Made by a program: the position numbers and the translations under genes. Below the pieces are notes generated by a model. That model was not told the origin of the DNA and made no database searches. It saw nothing but the letters and a program-made list of their open reading frames with translations. This document shows, one piece after another, positions 25,368 through 33,711 of a DNA stretch of 47,807 bases. Source of the stretch: Bacillota bacterium (GTDB taxonomy: Bacteria > Bacillota > Clostridia > Lachnospirales > Lachnospiraceae); NCBI GenBank assembly GCA_023437715.1, contig JAEZFK010000041.1, positions 1-47,807 of the forward strand. Reading direction: 5' to 3'. How positions within the stretch are numbered: position 1 is the first letter of the stretch; every line of letters starts with the position of its first letter.

Positions 25368-26270
25368 TTAAAATCCGACAATCGATTCTCCGATTAAAGC
25401 CTGGACATATTCCGGACTGGAATCAAAGCACTTTAAAAATCCCTCAACCGTTTCCGGAAAAGCAATTCCGCAGCCCTTTAATTTTCCGGTATCCATGGCA
25501 AGATTTCTGGAACTGTCCTTAAAGCTGGTTTCATCAGGAATCACAAGGCTTTCCCTGCTTCCGTTCTTATTAAGCATATGAAAAACCCGCTTTCCGGTTT
25601 CATAGGAGGAAAGGCTGCTTTCGCTTCCAAAATTATAAACTCCACCCGGCAGGTCCATGGCCGGTTCCAAGTTTCTTACCACCTCCTGAACCCAGGTGAT
25701 GCCGCGGCAATCGTGAACCGGAAGCCTCATGGGACGGTTCTGCACCATGGATTGAATCAGGTTGGTCAAAAGATTGGAGCTGCTTTTTAAGCCTCTCACC
25801 GGGAAATCATACATCCAGGAAAGACGAAGGCAGATTCCATGAGGCAGAATTTGCAGGATTTCATCCTCCGCCTGCTTTTTATGGGTTCCGTAAACATTGA
25901 CAGGAGGGATTTCATCAGTTTCCTTATTGGCCCTTTCCCGGCTGCTTCCGGCATAAATCTGATCCGAGCTCATAAAGAGCAGCCTGCTGCCATTCTCCTT
26001 ACACCACTTGGCCATATTCACCGCCCCATTCCGGTTTACCGCCTCCGAAAGTCCGGGATTTTCCTCACATGTTCTGGTGTTGGACACCGCAGCACAATGG
26101 AACACCGCATCAGGACCTTTCTCATGTAAATATTCAGCCACTGACCGTCCATCCGTAATATCCAGATCCCTGTGACCTATGCGGATTATCTCGTAGCGCC
26201 CTTCATAATATGCGGCGATTCTCCCTCCAAGAAAGCCATCTGCCCCGGTAATCATTATTTTCTTCTTCAT
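25368..26270 (-). CDS. SDR-family sugar-nucleotide reductase (RmlD-like)
   Basis: This 300-residue extended short-chain dehydrogenase carries the NAD(P)-binding motif ITGADGFLGG at residues 6-15, the DLDITD loop, the HCAAVSNT strand and the catalytic YGTHK (YxxxK) motif. The arrangement, with FMSSDQIYAG and a PVHDCRGITWVQEV segment, resembles dTDP-4-dehydrorhamnose reductase (RmlD). No other rhamnose genes are nearby, so the substrate is uncertain. The start at 26270 follows GGAGGG by 5 to 6 bases. It has its own promoter and terminator. Confidence 0.85.
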   Translation of the reverse strand: MKKKIMITGADGFLGGRIAAYYEGRYEIIRIGHRDLDITDGRSVAEYLHEKGPDAVFHCAAVSNTRTCEENPGLSEAVNRNGAVNMAKWCKENGSRLLFMSSDQIYAGSSRERANKETDEIPPVNVYGTHKKQAEDEILQILPHGICLRLSWMYDFPVRGLKSSSNLLTNLIQSMVQNRPMRLPVHDCRGITWVQEVVRNLEPAMDLPGGVYNFGSESSLSSYETGKRVFHMLNKNGSRESLVIPDETSFKDSSRNLAMDTGKLKGCGIAFPETVEGFLKCFDSSPEYVQALIGESIVGF

Positions 26271-26292
26271 CCGCTTCCCTCCTTTTATCCAC

Positions 26293-26321
26293 AGTATACC
26301 ACATCTTCTCTCCGGCTCCAA
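26293..26321 (-). promoter_or_regulatory. Promoter of the RmlD-like gene
   Basis: On the minus strand TTGGAG (26316-26321) and TATACT (26293-26298) are 17 bases apart, 22 bases before the start codon. Confidence 0.7.
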
Positions 26322-26384
26322 CCGGATATATCGCCCGGAAAGCTTCTCACAAACCGATTCTCTCTTGCCTGTGAGTCTGATTCC

Positions 26385-27821
26385 CTAGGCGGCATTTTCC
26401 TGCTCCGGCTTTTTATGCATTGTCAAAAACAGCGCCGGAACCGCAGCGGCCACAGTGAAGCCGATTGCCCACCAGAAAGAGACGTTAAAGGAATGAGCAA
26501 CCGCCTGAAGATCGGATGGGGAGCGGCCCGCCATCTGCTGCTGGGCGACAGTTGCAAGAATGGCAGATCCGAAAGCTCCGCCGATGCTTTGAAAGATCCT
26601 GGTAGCAGTGCTTGCATGGGGAATCTGCTCTCTTTCAAGTCCGATATAAGCGGATGCCATAATCGCGATCAGCAGACCGCCAAGTCCCGCTCCCCTGACC
26701 AGCAATGCTGCAGAGAGAATGATACTGCCCGTATCCGCACCCGCAAAAGCAAGGGGCAGGGTGCCTATAACGATTGCAGCCAGGCTAAGCAGCACAATAT
26801 TGCGGGAGCCCTTACGGTCGGCCACCTTTCCGGCCCAGCTTCTGGTAAGCAGCATACCTATGCCCTGAGGAAGCAGCCACAGTCCGGCATACAGGGCGCT
26901 TGCCCCCCGTACCTCCTGATAATACAGAGGCAGCAGCAGCATGGTCCCATTGGTAATGATCCCGCACAGAATCAGCAGAATATTGGAAACGGAAAAATTG
27001 ACGGATTTAAACAGCCGCATATTCAGAACCGGTTCCCGTTTCGTATTCAGGGCGTAGACCACATAGGATGCCATCAAAACAATGCCGATGATAAGAGGCA
27101 CATAAACCGCACTGTCCTTCAATCCGCCGTGAGTCGCGGCCTGGGCAATGCCGTAAATTAAAAGGGCAAAGGCCGGGGAAAGCAAGAGCATGCCGGTCAC
27201 ATCCAGGGAGGCCTTCTTTTCCGAAAGCTTATCGGCCGGTATTCCCCACAGAGCTAAGGGAATTGCTACGATGCAAATGGGAATATTAACCCAGAAGATA
27301 GCGCGCCAGCTCAGACTGTTGACGATAATTCCGCCTAACACAGGACCCAGAATCGGCCCCAGGAGAGCGGGAATACTGACGATGGACATGATCCGCCCCA
27401 GATTGCGTCCTCCTGAAACCTGTACGAGCTCCGTCTGCAGCACCGGCATCAGCAGCCCGGCGCCGACGCCCTGAATGATCCGGAAAACAATCATGGTCCC
27501 GATATTCCATGACAGCATGGAGCATACGGAGCCGATGAAAAAAATCACCAGAGAAAAGATGTAGGACCGCTTGCACCCAAACCGTCTGGTTGCCCACCCG
27601 GAAATCGGGATCACCAGGCCCATGGCCAGGACATATCCTGTGGTGATCCATTGGACAATGGAAAAGTCCGCTTTCATATCCGCCGCAATTGTATGGATTG
27701 CCACGTTGACCATGGTGGAATCAAACAACGGCGCAAGCGCGCCGACGACCAGAACAATGGCAGTCCTGACCACCACCGGATCAAGTTTTTCTTTTGCTGG
27801 TTTTACTCTTTCTGTATTCAT
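26385..27821 (-). CDS. MFS drug-efflux transporter (DHA2 / EmrB-QacA type)
   Basis: This 478-residue protein has about 14 membrane helices. Family landmarks are LFDSTMVNVAIHTI in helix 1 (motif D1), WATRRFGCKRSY (motif A), RIIQGVGAGLLMPV (motif B) and the motif C segment LGPILGPVLGG. DHA2 pumps use the proton gradient to expel a range of drugs. It is divergent from a TetR-type regulator whose predicted operators lie in the shared region. AAAGGAG precedes the ATG. Confidence 0.93.
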   Translation of the reverse strand: MNTERVKPAKEKLDPVVVRTAIVLVVGALAPLFDSTMVNVAIHTIAADMKADFSIVQWITTGYVLAMGLVIPISGWATRRFGCKRSYIFSLVIFFIGSVCSMLSWNIGTMIVFRIIQGVGAGLLMPVLQTELVQVSGGRNLGRIMSIVSIPALLGPILGPVLGGIIVNSLSWRAIFWVNIPICIVAIPLALWGIPADKLSEKKASLDVTGMLLLSPAFALLIYGIAQAATHGGLKDSAVYVPLIIGIVLMASYVVYALNTKREPVLNMRLFKSVNFSVSNILLILCGIITNGTMLLLPLYYQEVRGASALYAGLWLLPQGIGMLLTRSWAGKVADRKGSRNIVLLSLAAIVIGTLPLAFAGADTGSIILSAALLVRGAGLGGLLIAIMASAYIGLEREQIPHASTATRIFQSIGGAFGSAILATVAQQQMAGRSPSDLQAVAHSFNVSFWWAIGFTVAAAVPALFLTMHKKPEQENAA

Positions 27822-27846
27822 AAAAAAACTCCTTTCATATCCAAAT

Positions 27847-27864
27847 AGAAACGGTTGCGTTTCT
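27847..27864. promoter_or_regulatory. TetR-type operator 1, over the efflux-pump transcription start
   Basis: AGAAACG-GTTG-CGTTTCT is a perfect 7-4-7 inverted repeat. It lies just downstream of the pump promoter -10, where a bound repressor would block transcription. It shares its core with the second operator. Confidence 0.75.
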
Positions 27865-27873
27865 TATATGGAT

Positions 27874-27902
27874 ATGATATGATAATCATAAGCTTTTTTC
27901 AA
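27874..27902 (-). promoter_or_regulatory. Promoter of the efflux pump gene
   Basis: On the minus strand TTGAAA (27897-27902) and TATCAT (27874-27879) are 17 bases apart. Confidence 0.75.
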
Positions 27903-27923
27903 TTGGGATTCTCACACAAATAA

Positions 27924-27945
27924 TAAGAAACTCTTTAGTTTCTTA
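27924..27945. promoter_or_regulatory. TetR-type operator 2
   Basis: TAAGAAACT-CTTT-AGTTTCTTA is a perfect 9-4-9 inverted repeat, 54 bases before the TetR start codon. With operator 1 it defines the consensus AGAAAC-N6-GTTTCT. Confidence 0.78.
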
Positions 27946-27998
27946 TGTGCATATTTCATAGCAAACGGGAAAAGTTTTGAACCTTGGAGGGATGAAAA

Positions 27999-28610
27999 AT
28001 GGAAGAACAAAAAAAAGGGACACGCCGCCGGGGAGAGGTTCTGGAAGAGGCAATCCTGCTGGCCGCATGGGAGGAGCTGTCAGAAGCCGGTTATACCCAC
28101 TTGACCATGGAAAGCGTTGCGGCAAGGGCCGGGACAAATAAAGCTGTCCTCTACCGCCGGTGGAAGAACAAATCGGAACTTGTGATGGCAGCTATGAAAA
28201 AATATTTGCCGAGAATCACAGACGAGGTTCCAAATACCGGAGAGCTGCGCAGTGATGTATATACCTATCTTCACGCCCGGGTTGAATTCCTGAAAACAAT
28301 CGGCGCACAGACCATCCGGGGACTTATGATGGAACCCCAGGTTTGGCACACTTTAATGGCTTCTCTGCCGCAGATTATTCAGAAAAAGTCAGAGAGCAAG
28401 CTGACTGCGGATATGAAAGCAATTTTGAAAAACGCAGAGCTTCGAGGAGAGATCAACCTTGAAAAACTGTCGCCCCGGATCATCACACTGCCTTTTGATC
28501 TGCTGCAGTATGAGGTGATCACAAAGCAGGGACCTGTTTCCGACGCAGCAATTGCGGAAATTGTGGACGACATTTTTATGCCGATTATACATGCGTCACA
28601 GCAGAAATAG
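27999..28610 (+). CDS. TetR/AcrR-family repressor
   Basis: This 203-residue regulator has an N-terminal TetR helix-turn-helix (about 16-62) with LTMESVAARAGTNKAVLYRRWKNKSEL and a divergent ligand-binding half. TetR repressors release DNA when a ligand, often a pump substrate, binds. It is divergent from the MFS pump, and two matching palindromes between them are its likely operators, one next to its own start. GGAGGG precedes the ATG by 7 bases. Confidence 0.93.
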   Translation: MEEQKKGTRRRGEVLEEAILLAAWEELSEAGYTHLTMESVAARAGTNKAVLYRRWKNKSELVMAAMKKYLPRITDEVPNTGELRSDVYTYLHARVEFLKTIGAQTIRGLMMEPQVWHTLMASLPQIIQKKSESKLTADMKAILKNAELRGEINLEKLSPRIITLPFDLLQYEVITKQGPVSDAAIAEIVDDIFMPIIHASQQK

Positions 28611-28649
28611 GAGCTGCATTCCAAAAGAATTTCTTCATAAAACACAAAA

Positions 28650-28685
28650 AAAAAACGGATGCGCGGCTGCGCATCCATTTTGTGT
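28650..28685. terminator. Bidirectional terminator between TetR and permease genes
   Basis: GGATGCGC-GGCT-GCGCATCC is flanked by a run of A residues on the left (T-rich on the minus strand) and ATTTTGTG on the right. Confidence 0.88.
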
Positions 28686-28776
28686 TATACATCTTTATCT
28701 GTCGAGGTCTTGTCCCCTTTCATGCTGCCGGATCACTTCCTTGTGACCTCAGTTCATGGGGATATCAAGCCGTATC

Positions 28777-30156
28777 TTATTTTGTTTCAGACTTTTTAAG
28801 GGTTTCCGGTCTTAAAAGAATGCAGGCCAGAACACTTACAATACAAACTGCCGCTACAGGCTCTGTGAAGATAAAGCGGAGCACTGACGGGAAGTTTGCC
28901 TTAATATCACTGCTTAAGCTTCCTACACCGAATCCAAGACCCATGGTGATCGCAAGAATCAGGCTGTTTCTGTCATCCAGACCTTCCTTTAAGACCATCT
29001 TGATACCATTTAAGAAAATCATGGCAAAAACGGTGATTACCGCACCGCCCATGACACAGTTAGGCATAGCGTTGAAAATTGCACCGATTTTGGGGAACAG
29101 ACCTGCAATGATCAGCACAATTGCACCGGTAGCGATACAGAAACGGTTGATTACCTTGGTGATGGTAATGATACCTACGTTCTGACCAAAAGCCGTGTTA
29201 GGAAGTACGTTGAAGATACCTGCAAGTGCGCAGCTGACAGCATCTGAAATGATTCCGCCAGAGGTTTCTTCTGCAGTAGCTTCACGCCCGAAAGCGCTGA
29301 TGGTAATACCGCTGGCATTACCCATGGTCTCCAGACCTGCAACCACATATACCGCGAAGAATGGGAAGATGATGTCTGCACGGAATAAAGGCTTAATTAC
29401 AAATGGCATTGGAACGCTGAACCATGCTGCAGTGGAAATGTTACCCAGGTTTACCATTCCCATGGCAATTGCCAGAATGTAGCCTACAACAATACCAATT
29501 AAAATAGCAGTAGCTTTCACCATGCCCGTTGCAAAACGGTTAAGGAGAACGATAATAAGTAACACAACGCCGCCAACCAGCCAGTACTTGCCTGAACCGA
29601 TATCCTTTGCACCTGAACCGCCTACAAAGTAGGTAGCACCGGTAGTAAGCAGCTTAATGCCAATGGTAATAAGAACCGCACCGATTACCAGCGGCGGGAA
29701 AAATCTTTTCAGCGGCTTTAAGAAGATACCCATAACGAGCTCAACCACACTTCCTGCAATTACACCGCCTAATACGTATCCCATCGCTTCAACTGGACCA
29801 ACCTGTTCCGCTAACAGCTTGGCTCCCAGCTCCTGCATGGTAGGAACGAATGCAAAAGCCGTTCCCATTACGATAGGAAGACGTGCGCCGATCTGAATGA
29901 TTCCCAACTTCAGCGGATACAACTGAAGCAGAGTCGCAACTCCAGATACGAACATAGCACACTGGATCATCATTATACGCAATTCAGCCGGAAACGGAGC
30001 AGCCTGTGTGCTCATAGCGCCGGTCAGGATGAAAATCGGAGCCAGGTTACCTACGAACATCGCCATAACGTGCTGAAGTCCGAGAGGTACCGCTACTTTC
30101 AGAGGCGGCCTGCCATCCAATTGGTAAATGAGATCGTATTGACTTGATTTGTTCAT
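28777..30156 (-). CDS. NCS2 purine/xanthine permease
   Basis: This 459-residue protein has about 14 membrane segments and belongs to the NCS2 (SLC23) nucleobase symporter family, in the xanthine/uric acid branch. Landmarks are the GLQHVMAMF segment in helix 1 with the conserved His, ARLPIVMGTAFAFV, VAGLETMGNASGI (substrate-site Glu) and PNTAFGQNVGIITITKV with the NxG signature. It probably imports xanthine, urate or guanine with protons. The molybdenum hydroxylase genes nearby could act on such purines. It is preceded by a strong promoter with flanking repeats. Confidence 0.92.
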   Translation of the reverse strand: MNKSSQYDLIYQLDGRPPLKVAVPLGLQHVMAMFVGNLAPIFILTGAMSTQAAPFPAELRIMMIQCAMFVSGVATLLQLYPLKLGIIQIGARLPIVMGTAFAFVPTMQELGAKLLAEQVGPVEAMGYVLGGVIAGSVVELVMGIFLKPLKRFFPPLVIGAVLITIGIKLLTTGATYFVGGSGAKDIGSGKYWLVGGVVLLIIVLLNRFATGMVKATAILIGIVVGYILAIAMGMVNLGNISTAAWFSVPMPFVIKPLFRADIIFPFFAVYVVAGLETMGNASGITISAFGREATAEETSGGIISDAVSCALAGIFNVLPNTAFGQNVGIITITKVINRFCIATGAIVLIIAGLFPKIGAIFNAMPNCVMGGAVITVFAMIFLNGIKMVLKEGLDDRNSLILAITMGLGFGVGSLSSDIKANFPSVLRFIFTEPVAAVCIVSVLACILLRPETLKKSETK

Positions 30157-30212
30157 ATACTACACCTCCATAATTGGTTTACAGTAAAATTTCTACTGTT
30201 TTTACAAAACTA

Positions 30213-30241
30213 AGAATAGCACAAAAAAACTTTTTGGTCAA
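30213..30241 (-). promoter_or_regulatory. Promoter of the purine permease
   Basis: On the minus strand TTGACC (30236-30241) and TATTCT (30213-30218) are 17 bases apart, about 57 bases before the start codon. Confidence 0.8.
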
Positions 30242-30315
30242 TACAAAAACTTTTTGATAATGAAAATTTTGACCGTTTTTGAAGAAAATATTCCCATCAT
30301 ATTTTTGGCCGTTTT
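30225..30315. repeat. Two pairs of direct repeats in the permease / DUF1540 intergenic region
   Basis: AAAAACTTTTTG occurs at 30225-30236 and 30245-30256, exactly 20 bases apart and on both sides of the permease -35 box. TTTTGRCCGTTTT occurs at 30267-30279 and 30303-30315, 36 bases apart. The spacing and position suggest regulator binding. It is not a purine riboswitch. Confidence 0.45.
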
Positions 30316-30358
30316 GCTCAAAATAATACAGAAGTAAATCTGACAAGGAGGGTTAACT

Positions 30359-30529
30359 ATGTTAGTAAACGGAAAAAACGAATGTATCGAATGTTCCATT
30401 GATAACTGCGCTTATCACGCAAAAAGCGTAGATTACTGCACTTTGGAAAGAATCAAGGTAGGAACCCATGAAAAAAATCCTACCAAAAAGGAATGCACCG
30501 ACTGCGAATCCTTTAAAAACGAGGCGTAA
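30359..30529 (+). CDS. DUF1540 cysteine-rich mini-protein
   Basis: This 56-residue protein has six Cys residues (9, 12, 17, 27, 46, 49) in the pattern of DUF1540: CIECSIDNCAYHAK, then YCTLERIKVGTHE, then CTDCESF. The family is short, probably metal-binding and common in Clostridia and Bacilli; its function is unknown to me. AAGGAGG lies 6 bases before the ATG, and a perfect terminator follows the stop, so it is a real gene despite its size. Confidence 0.9.
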   Translation: MLVNGKNECIECSIDNCAYHAKSVDYCTLERIKVGTHEKNPTKKECTDCESFKNEA

Positions 30530-30538
30530 CAGAGCAGA

Positions 30539-30573
30539 AAAAACTGCACGGTTTTAAGCCGTGCAGTTTTTTC
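30539..30573. terminator. Bidirectional terminator between DUF1540 and glyA
   Basis: AAACTGCACGG pairs with CCGTGCAGTTT around a short loop, with T6 on the plus side and T6 on the minus side. It serves both convergent genes. Confidence 0.93.
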
Positions 30574-30597
30574 ATATTTTTTCATAAATGGAATTAA

Positions 30598-31845
30598 TTA
30601 CTGGTAAAGAGGATACTTCTCACAGATCTTCGTCACTTCTCCCCGGATATAATCCGCCTTGTTCTCAAAGTCTGTAGCAGCCAGCCAGATGCACTCGGCG
30701 ACCTTTTCCATATCCTCTTCCTTTAAGCCTCTGGAGGTCACAGCCGGGGTTCCCACACGGACGCCGGAGGTTACGAAAGGACTTCTCGGATCATTGGGCA
30801 CTGCATTTTTATTCAGGGTGAGATATACGTCGTCACAGCGGTTCTGCAGCTCCTTGCCGGTCACCTCCATGCCTCTTAAGTCAATGAGCATGAGATGGTT
30901 ATCCGTACCGCCTGTCAGAATATGGAAGCCCTGCTTTATAAGAGCCGCAGCCAGAGCCCTGGCATTTTTTACCACCTGTTCCTGATAGGTTTTAAATTCC
31001 GGCTTTAAGGCCTCTCCGAAGCAGACGGCCTTTCCTGCGATCACATGCTCCAAAGGACCTCCCTGGGTTCCAGGGAAAATGGCCTTATTGAAGTTAAACT
31101 TATCCGCCGCTTCCTGGTTTGCCAGAATCATTCCGCCTCTGGGACCCCGGAGGGTCTTGTGGGTGGTGGTGGTCACAACATCGGCGTAAGGGATGGGGCT
31201 TGGATGAAGTCCTGCTGCCACAAGGCCTGCGATGTGGGCCATGTCTACCATGAGGTAGGCTCCCACCTTGTCAGCAACCTCACGGAACCTCTTGAAATCA
31301 ATGATTCTTCCGTAAGCGCTGGCTCCTGCCACGATCAGCTTGGGCTTGTTCTCCACAGCCAGCCGCTCCATTTCCTCGTAATCCAGAAAACCGTCGTCAT
31401 TGACGCCGTAAGGAACAATATTAAAATAAAGGCCGGAAAAGTTTACGGGACTTCCATGGGTTAAATGGCCGCCGTGGTTTAAATTCATGCCCATGATCGT
31501 ATCTCCCGGCTTCACCATGGCAATAAAAGCCGCCATATTAGCCTGGGCCCCGGAATGGGGCTGAACATTGGCATAATCACAGCCAAATATCTTTTTTGCC
31601 CGCTCAATGGCGATGGTCTCCACAATATCCACGTCCTCGCAGCCGCCGTAATAACGCTTGCCCGGGTAGCCTTCCGCATATTTATTGGTAAGTACGGTTC
31701 CCATAGCCATCATGACCGGTTCGGAAACAATGTTTTCTGATGCGATCAGCTCCAGATTTCTCCTCTGGCGTGCGCACTCCTTTTCAATGGCTTCTCCCAC
31801 CTCTTTGTCATAGCCGGTGATAAACTTCATTACTTCATTTACCAT
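30598..31845 (-). CDS. glyA: Serine hydroxymethyltransferase
   Basis: This 415-residue PLP enzyme interconverts serine and glycine with tetrahydrofolate, feeding one-carbon units to purine and thymidylate synthesis. Family motifs are LELIASENIV, YAEGYPGKRYYGGCE, the HSGAQANMA segment and the Schiff-base region VTTTTHKTLRGPRGG. The start at 31845 was chosen because GAGGGA lies 7 bases before it; the ATG two codons upstream is too close. The promoter upstream carries a palindrome between -35 and -10. Confidence 0.97.
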   Translation of the reverse strand: MVNEVMKFITGYDKEVGEAIEKECARQRRNLELIASENIVSEPVMMAMGTVLTNKYAEGYPGKRYYGGCEDVDIVETIAIERAKKIFGCDYANVQPHSGAQANMAAFIAMVKPGDTIMGMNLNHGGHLTHGSPVNFSGLYFNIVPYGVNDDGFLDYEEMERLAVENKPKLIVAGASAYGRIIDFKRFREVADKVGAYLMVDMAHIAGLVAAGLHPSPIPYADVVTTTTHKTLRGPRGGMILANQEAADKFNFNKAIFPGTQGGPLEHVIAGKAVCFGEALKPEFKTYQEQVVKNARALAAALIKQGFHILTGGTDNHLMLIDLRGMEVTGKELQNRCDDVYLTLNKNAVPNDPRSPFVTSGVRVGTPAVTSRGLKEEDMEKVAECIWLAATDFENKADYIRGEVTKICEKYPLYQ

Positions 31846-31900
31846 GTCCATTCCCTCACTTTTCCTTTTGCATATTAGCAACTTTTCCGCGTTGTGGTAG

Positions 31901-31930
31901 ATTATAAAACATTCTGAAGCAGAATGTCAA
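31901..31930 (-). promoter_or_regulatory. glyA promoter with palindromic operator in the spacer
   Basis: On the minus strand TTGACA (31925-31930) and TATAAT (31901-31906) are 18 bases apart. A perfect inverted repeat ACATTCTG-CTT-CAGAATGT (31909-31927) fills the spacer. A dimeric regulator bound there would block RNA polymerase. The -35 box is just 6 bases from the recJ stop codon. Confidence 0.8.
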
Positions 31931-31935
31931 GGTTT

Positions 31936-33654
31936 TCAGCCACCTTTTGGTATCTTATAATTCTTTATAATAATCTGCAGGGCCTTATTTCCGTTGTATT
32001 CATTGACCTCGGGATAGTAAATGACATCCAGCCTCCGGTTCTCTCCCAGCTCTTCCAGGAAAGAATCCCCGTCGGCAAACAGCATTCCATCCATGGGCGT
32101 TCCCTGATCCGTGGCAAGGGAAAGCTTCACGGCATTCCGGTTCTTCCCCAGCACCCTTACGCTCCGGATGAAGAGATTCTTCTGGGCAAATAAGGGCTTT
32201 TCATTTCCCTGTCCAAAAGGCTCCAAAAGGTCCAGCTCCTCAATCAAAGGCTGGCTTATGTATTCCAGAGGCATGGGCACATCAATCCAGACTTTCTTGA
32301 TGAAGTCCTCCGGCCCCAGCATTGCCTGCTCATTTAAGCTTCTGCGAAGTTCCTCCACATTCTCCTTTAAAAGAGATAAGCCTGCTGCCATGGGATGCCC
32401 TCCGAATTTCAGCAGCAGATCTTTCACCCCAACCAGGGCGTCAAACATGTGGTAGCTCTCAATGGAACGGCCCGAGCCCTTTACGCACTCCTCCCCGTCG
32501 GTCAGCACAATGGCCGGCTTTTGAAAGCTTTCCCGAAGCCTTCCGGCAATGATTCCTGCCAGGGATTCATGACAATCCGGCAGGTATACCACCAATACCT
32601 TGTCATCCCTGTAAAGCGCCTCCACCTGCTCCACCGCCGCCAGAGTTCCCTCCTTGGTCAAATCCTTTCTCTGATCATTGAGCAGCTTTAATTCCGAGGC
32701 CAGCCGGTCCGCTTCCTCTTCATCCTGGCTGAGCAGAAGAGACAGGGCCAGCTTCGCCGTCTGAAGGCGGCCTCCGGCATTCAGACAGGGACCGATTACA
32801 AAGCCGATCTGGTAGGCAGTCATACGGTCCTTATCCAGATCATTCTTTTCAATGAGCTTTAAAAGGCCCAGGCTTTTTGTCTGCCCGATCCGCTTTAACC
32901 CTTCCTTCACAATGATCCGGTTCTCATCCTGCAGCTTCATCACATCGCCTACGGTGGCTATGGCCGCAAACTCCAGCATATCCAGCCATTCCTCCAACGG
33001 AATCTGAAAGGCCTCGTATAAGGCTTTCACCAGCTTGTAAGCCACCATGCCCCCGCAGATTTCCGGATAGGGATAGGAGCAGGCGCTCTGCTTGGGATTT
33101 ACCACCGCATCCGCCGGCGGCAGAACGTCCTCCCCGTTTTCCTTTCGGATATCATGATGATCCGTGACCAGGACCGTAAGCCCCAGCTCCTTGGCAAGTC
33201 TTATCTGCTCCACCGCGGCGATGCCGTTGTCACAGGTGAGAATCGTATCAATTCCTTCCTCAGCAGCCGCCCGGATGATGGATTCATTGATTCCATAGCC
33301 GTCCTTAATCCGGTCCGGGATCTCATAGTCGGCCACAGCCCCCACCCGGGTCAATGCCCGGTATAAAAGATAGGTGGAACATACCCCGTCAATATCATAG
33401 TCCCCCACAATTCTTATGGGCCTTGATTTCTCCGCCTTTTCCTTAAGAATGGCCACGGTCCTGTCCATATCCTTTAACAGGCAGGGACTGTATAAATCCT
33501 TTAACCCGCCCCGAAGGTATTTTTCCACTGATTCCGGACCGATCACGTCACGGTTTCTTATGATCCTCGCAGTCACCGGTGATATGTGATGCCTTCTCCC
33601 TATCTCCTCAAAATCCGCCCTTTTCGTCTGAAGCATCCATTTCTCTGCTGCCAT
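31936..33654 (-). CDS. recJ: Single-stranded-DNA-specific exonuclease RecJ
   Basis: This 572-residue protein is a DHH-family 5'-3' exonuclease acting in recombination and repair. Motifs are IVGDYDIDGVCSTYLL, TCDNGIAA, VTDHHDIRKENG (the DHH motif), NPKQ, and the DHHA1 signature KFGGHPMAAGLSL. The C-terminal OB-fold domain ends with GNKALQIIIKNYKIP. It is the short form of RecJ, close to the E. coli length (577). The ribosome-binding site AGGGAG is present. The glyA promoter overlaps the end of this gene. Confidence 0.95.
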   Translation of the reverse strand: MAAEKWMLQTKRADFEEIGRRHHISPVTARIIRNRDVIGPESVEKYLRGGLKDLYSPCLLKDMDRTVAILKEKAEKSRPIRIVGDYDIDGVCSTYLLYRALTRVGAVADYEIPDRIKDGYGINESIIRAAAEEGIDTILTCDNGIAAVEQIRLAKELGLTVLVTDHHDIRKENGEDVLPPADAVVNPKQSACSYPYPEICGGMVAYKLVKALYEAFQIPLEEWLDMLEFAAIATVGDVMKLQDENRIIVKEGLKRIGQTKSLGLLKLIEKNDLDKDRMTAYQIGFVIGPCLNAGGRLQTAKLALSLLLSQDEEEADRLASELKLLNDQRKDLTKEGTLAAVEQVEALYRDDKVLVVYLPDCHESLAGIIAGRLRESFQKPAIVLTDGEECVKGSGRSIESYHMFDALVGVKDLLLKFGGHPMAAGLSLLKENVEELRRSLNEQAMLGPEDFIKKVWIDVPMPLEYISQPLIEELDLLEPFGQGNEKPLFAQKNLFIRSVRVLGKNRNAVKLSLATDQGTPMDGMLFADGDSFLEELGENRRLDVIYYPEVNEYNGNKALQIIIKNYKIPKGG

Positions 33655-33711
33655 GTATCTTTCACTCCCTGTATCCGCCTTACTCTGCCGGCTTTCTCTT
33701 TCTATATTTAT

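Noticed and set aside
30157..30358. Purine riboswitch before the NCS2 permease
   Set aside because: No three-way-junction core or conserved loop sequences; the leader is only about 50 bases.
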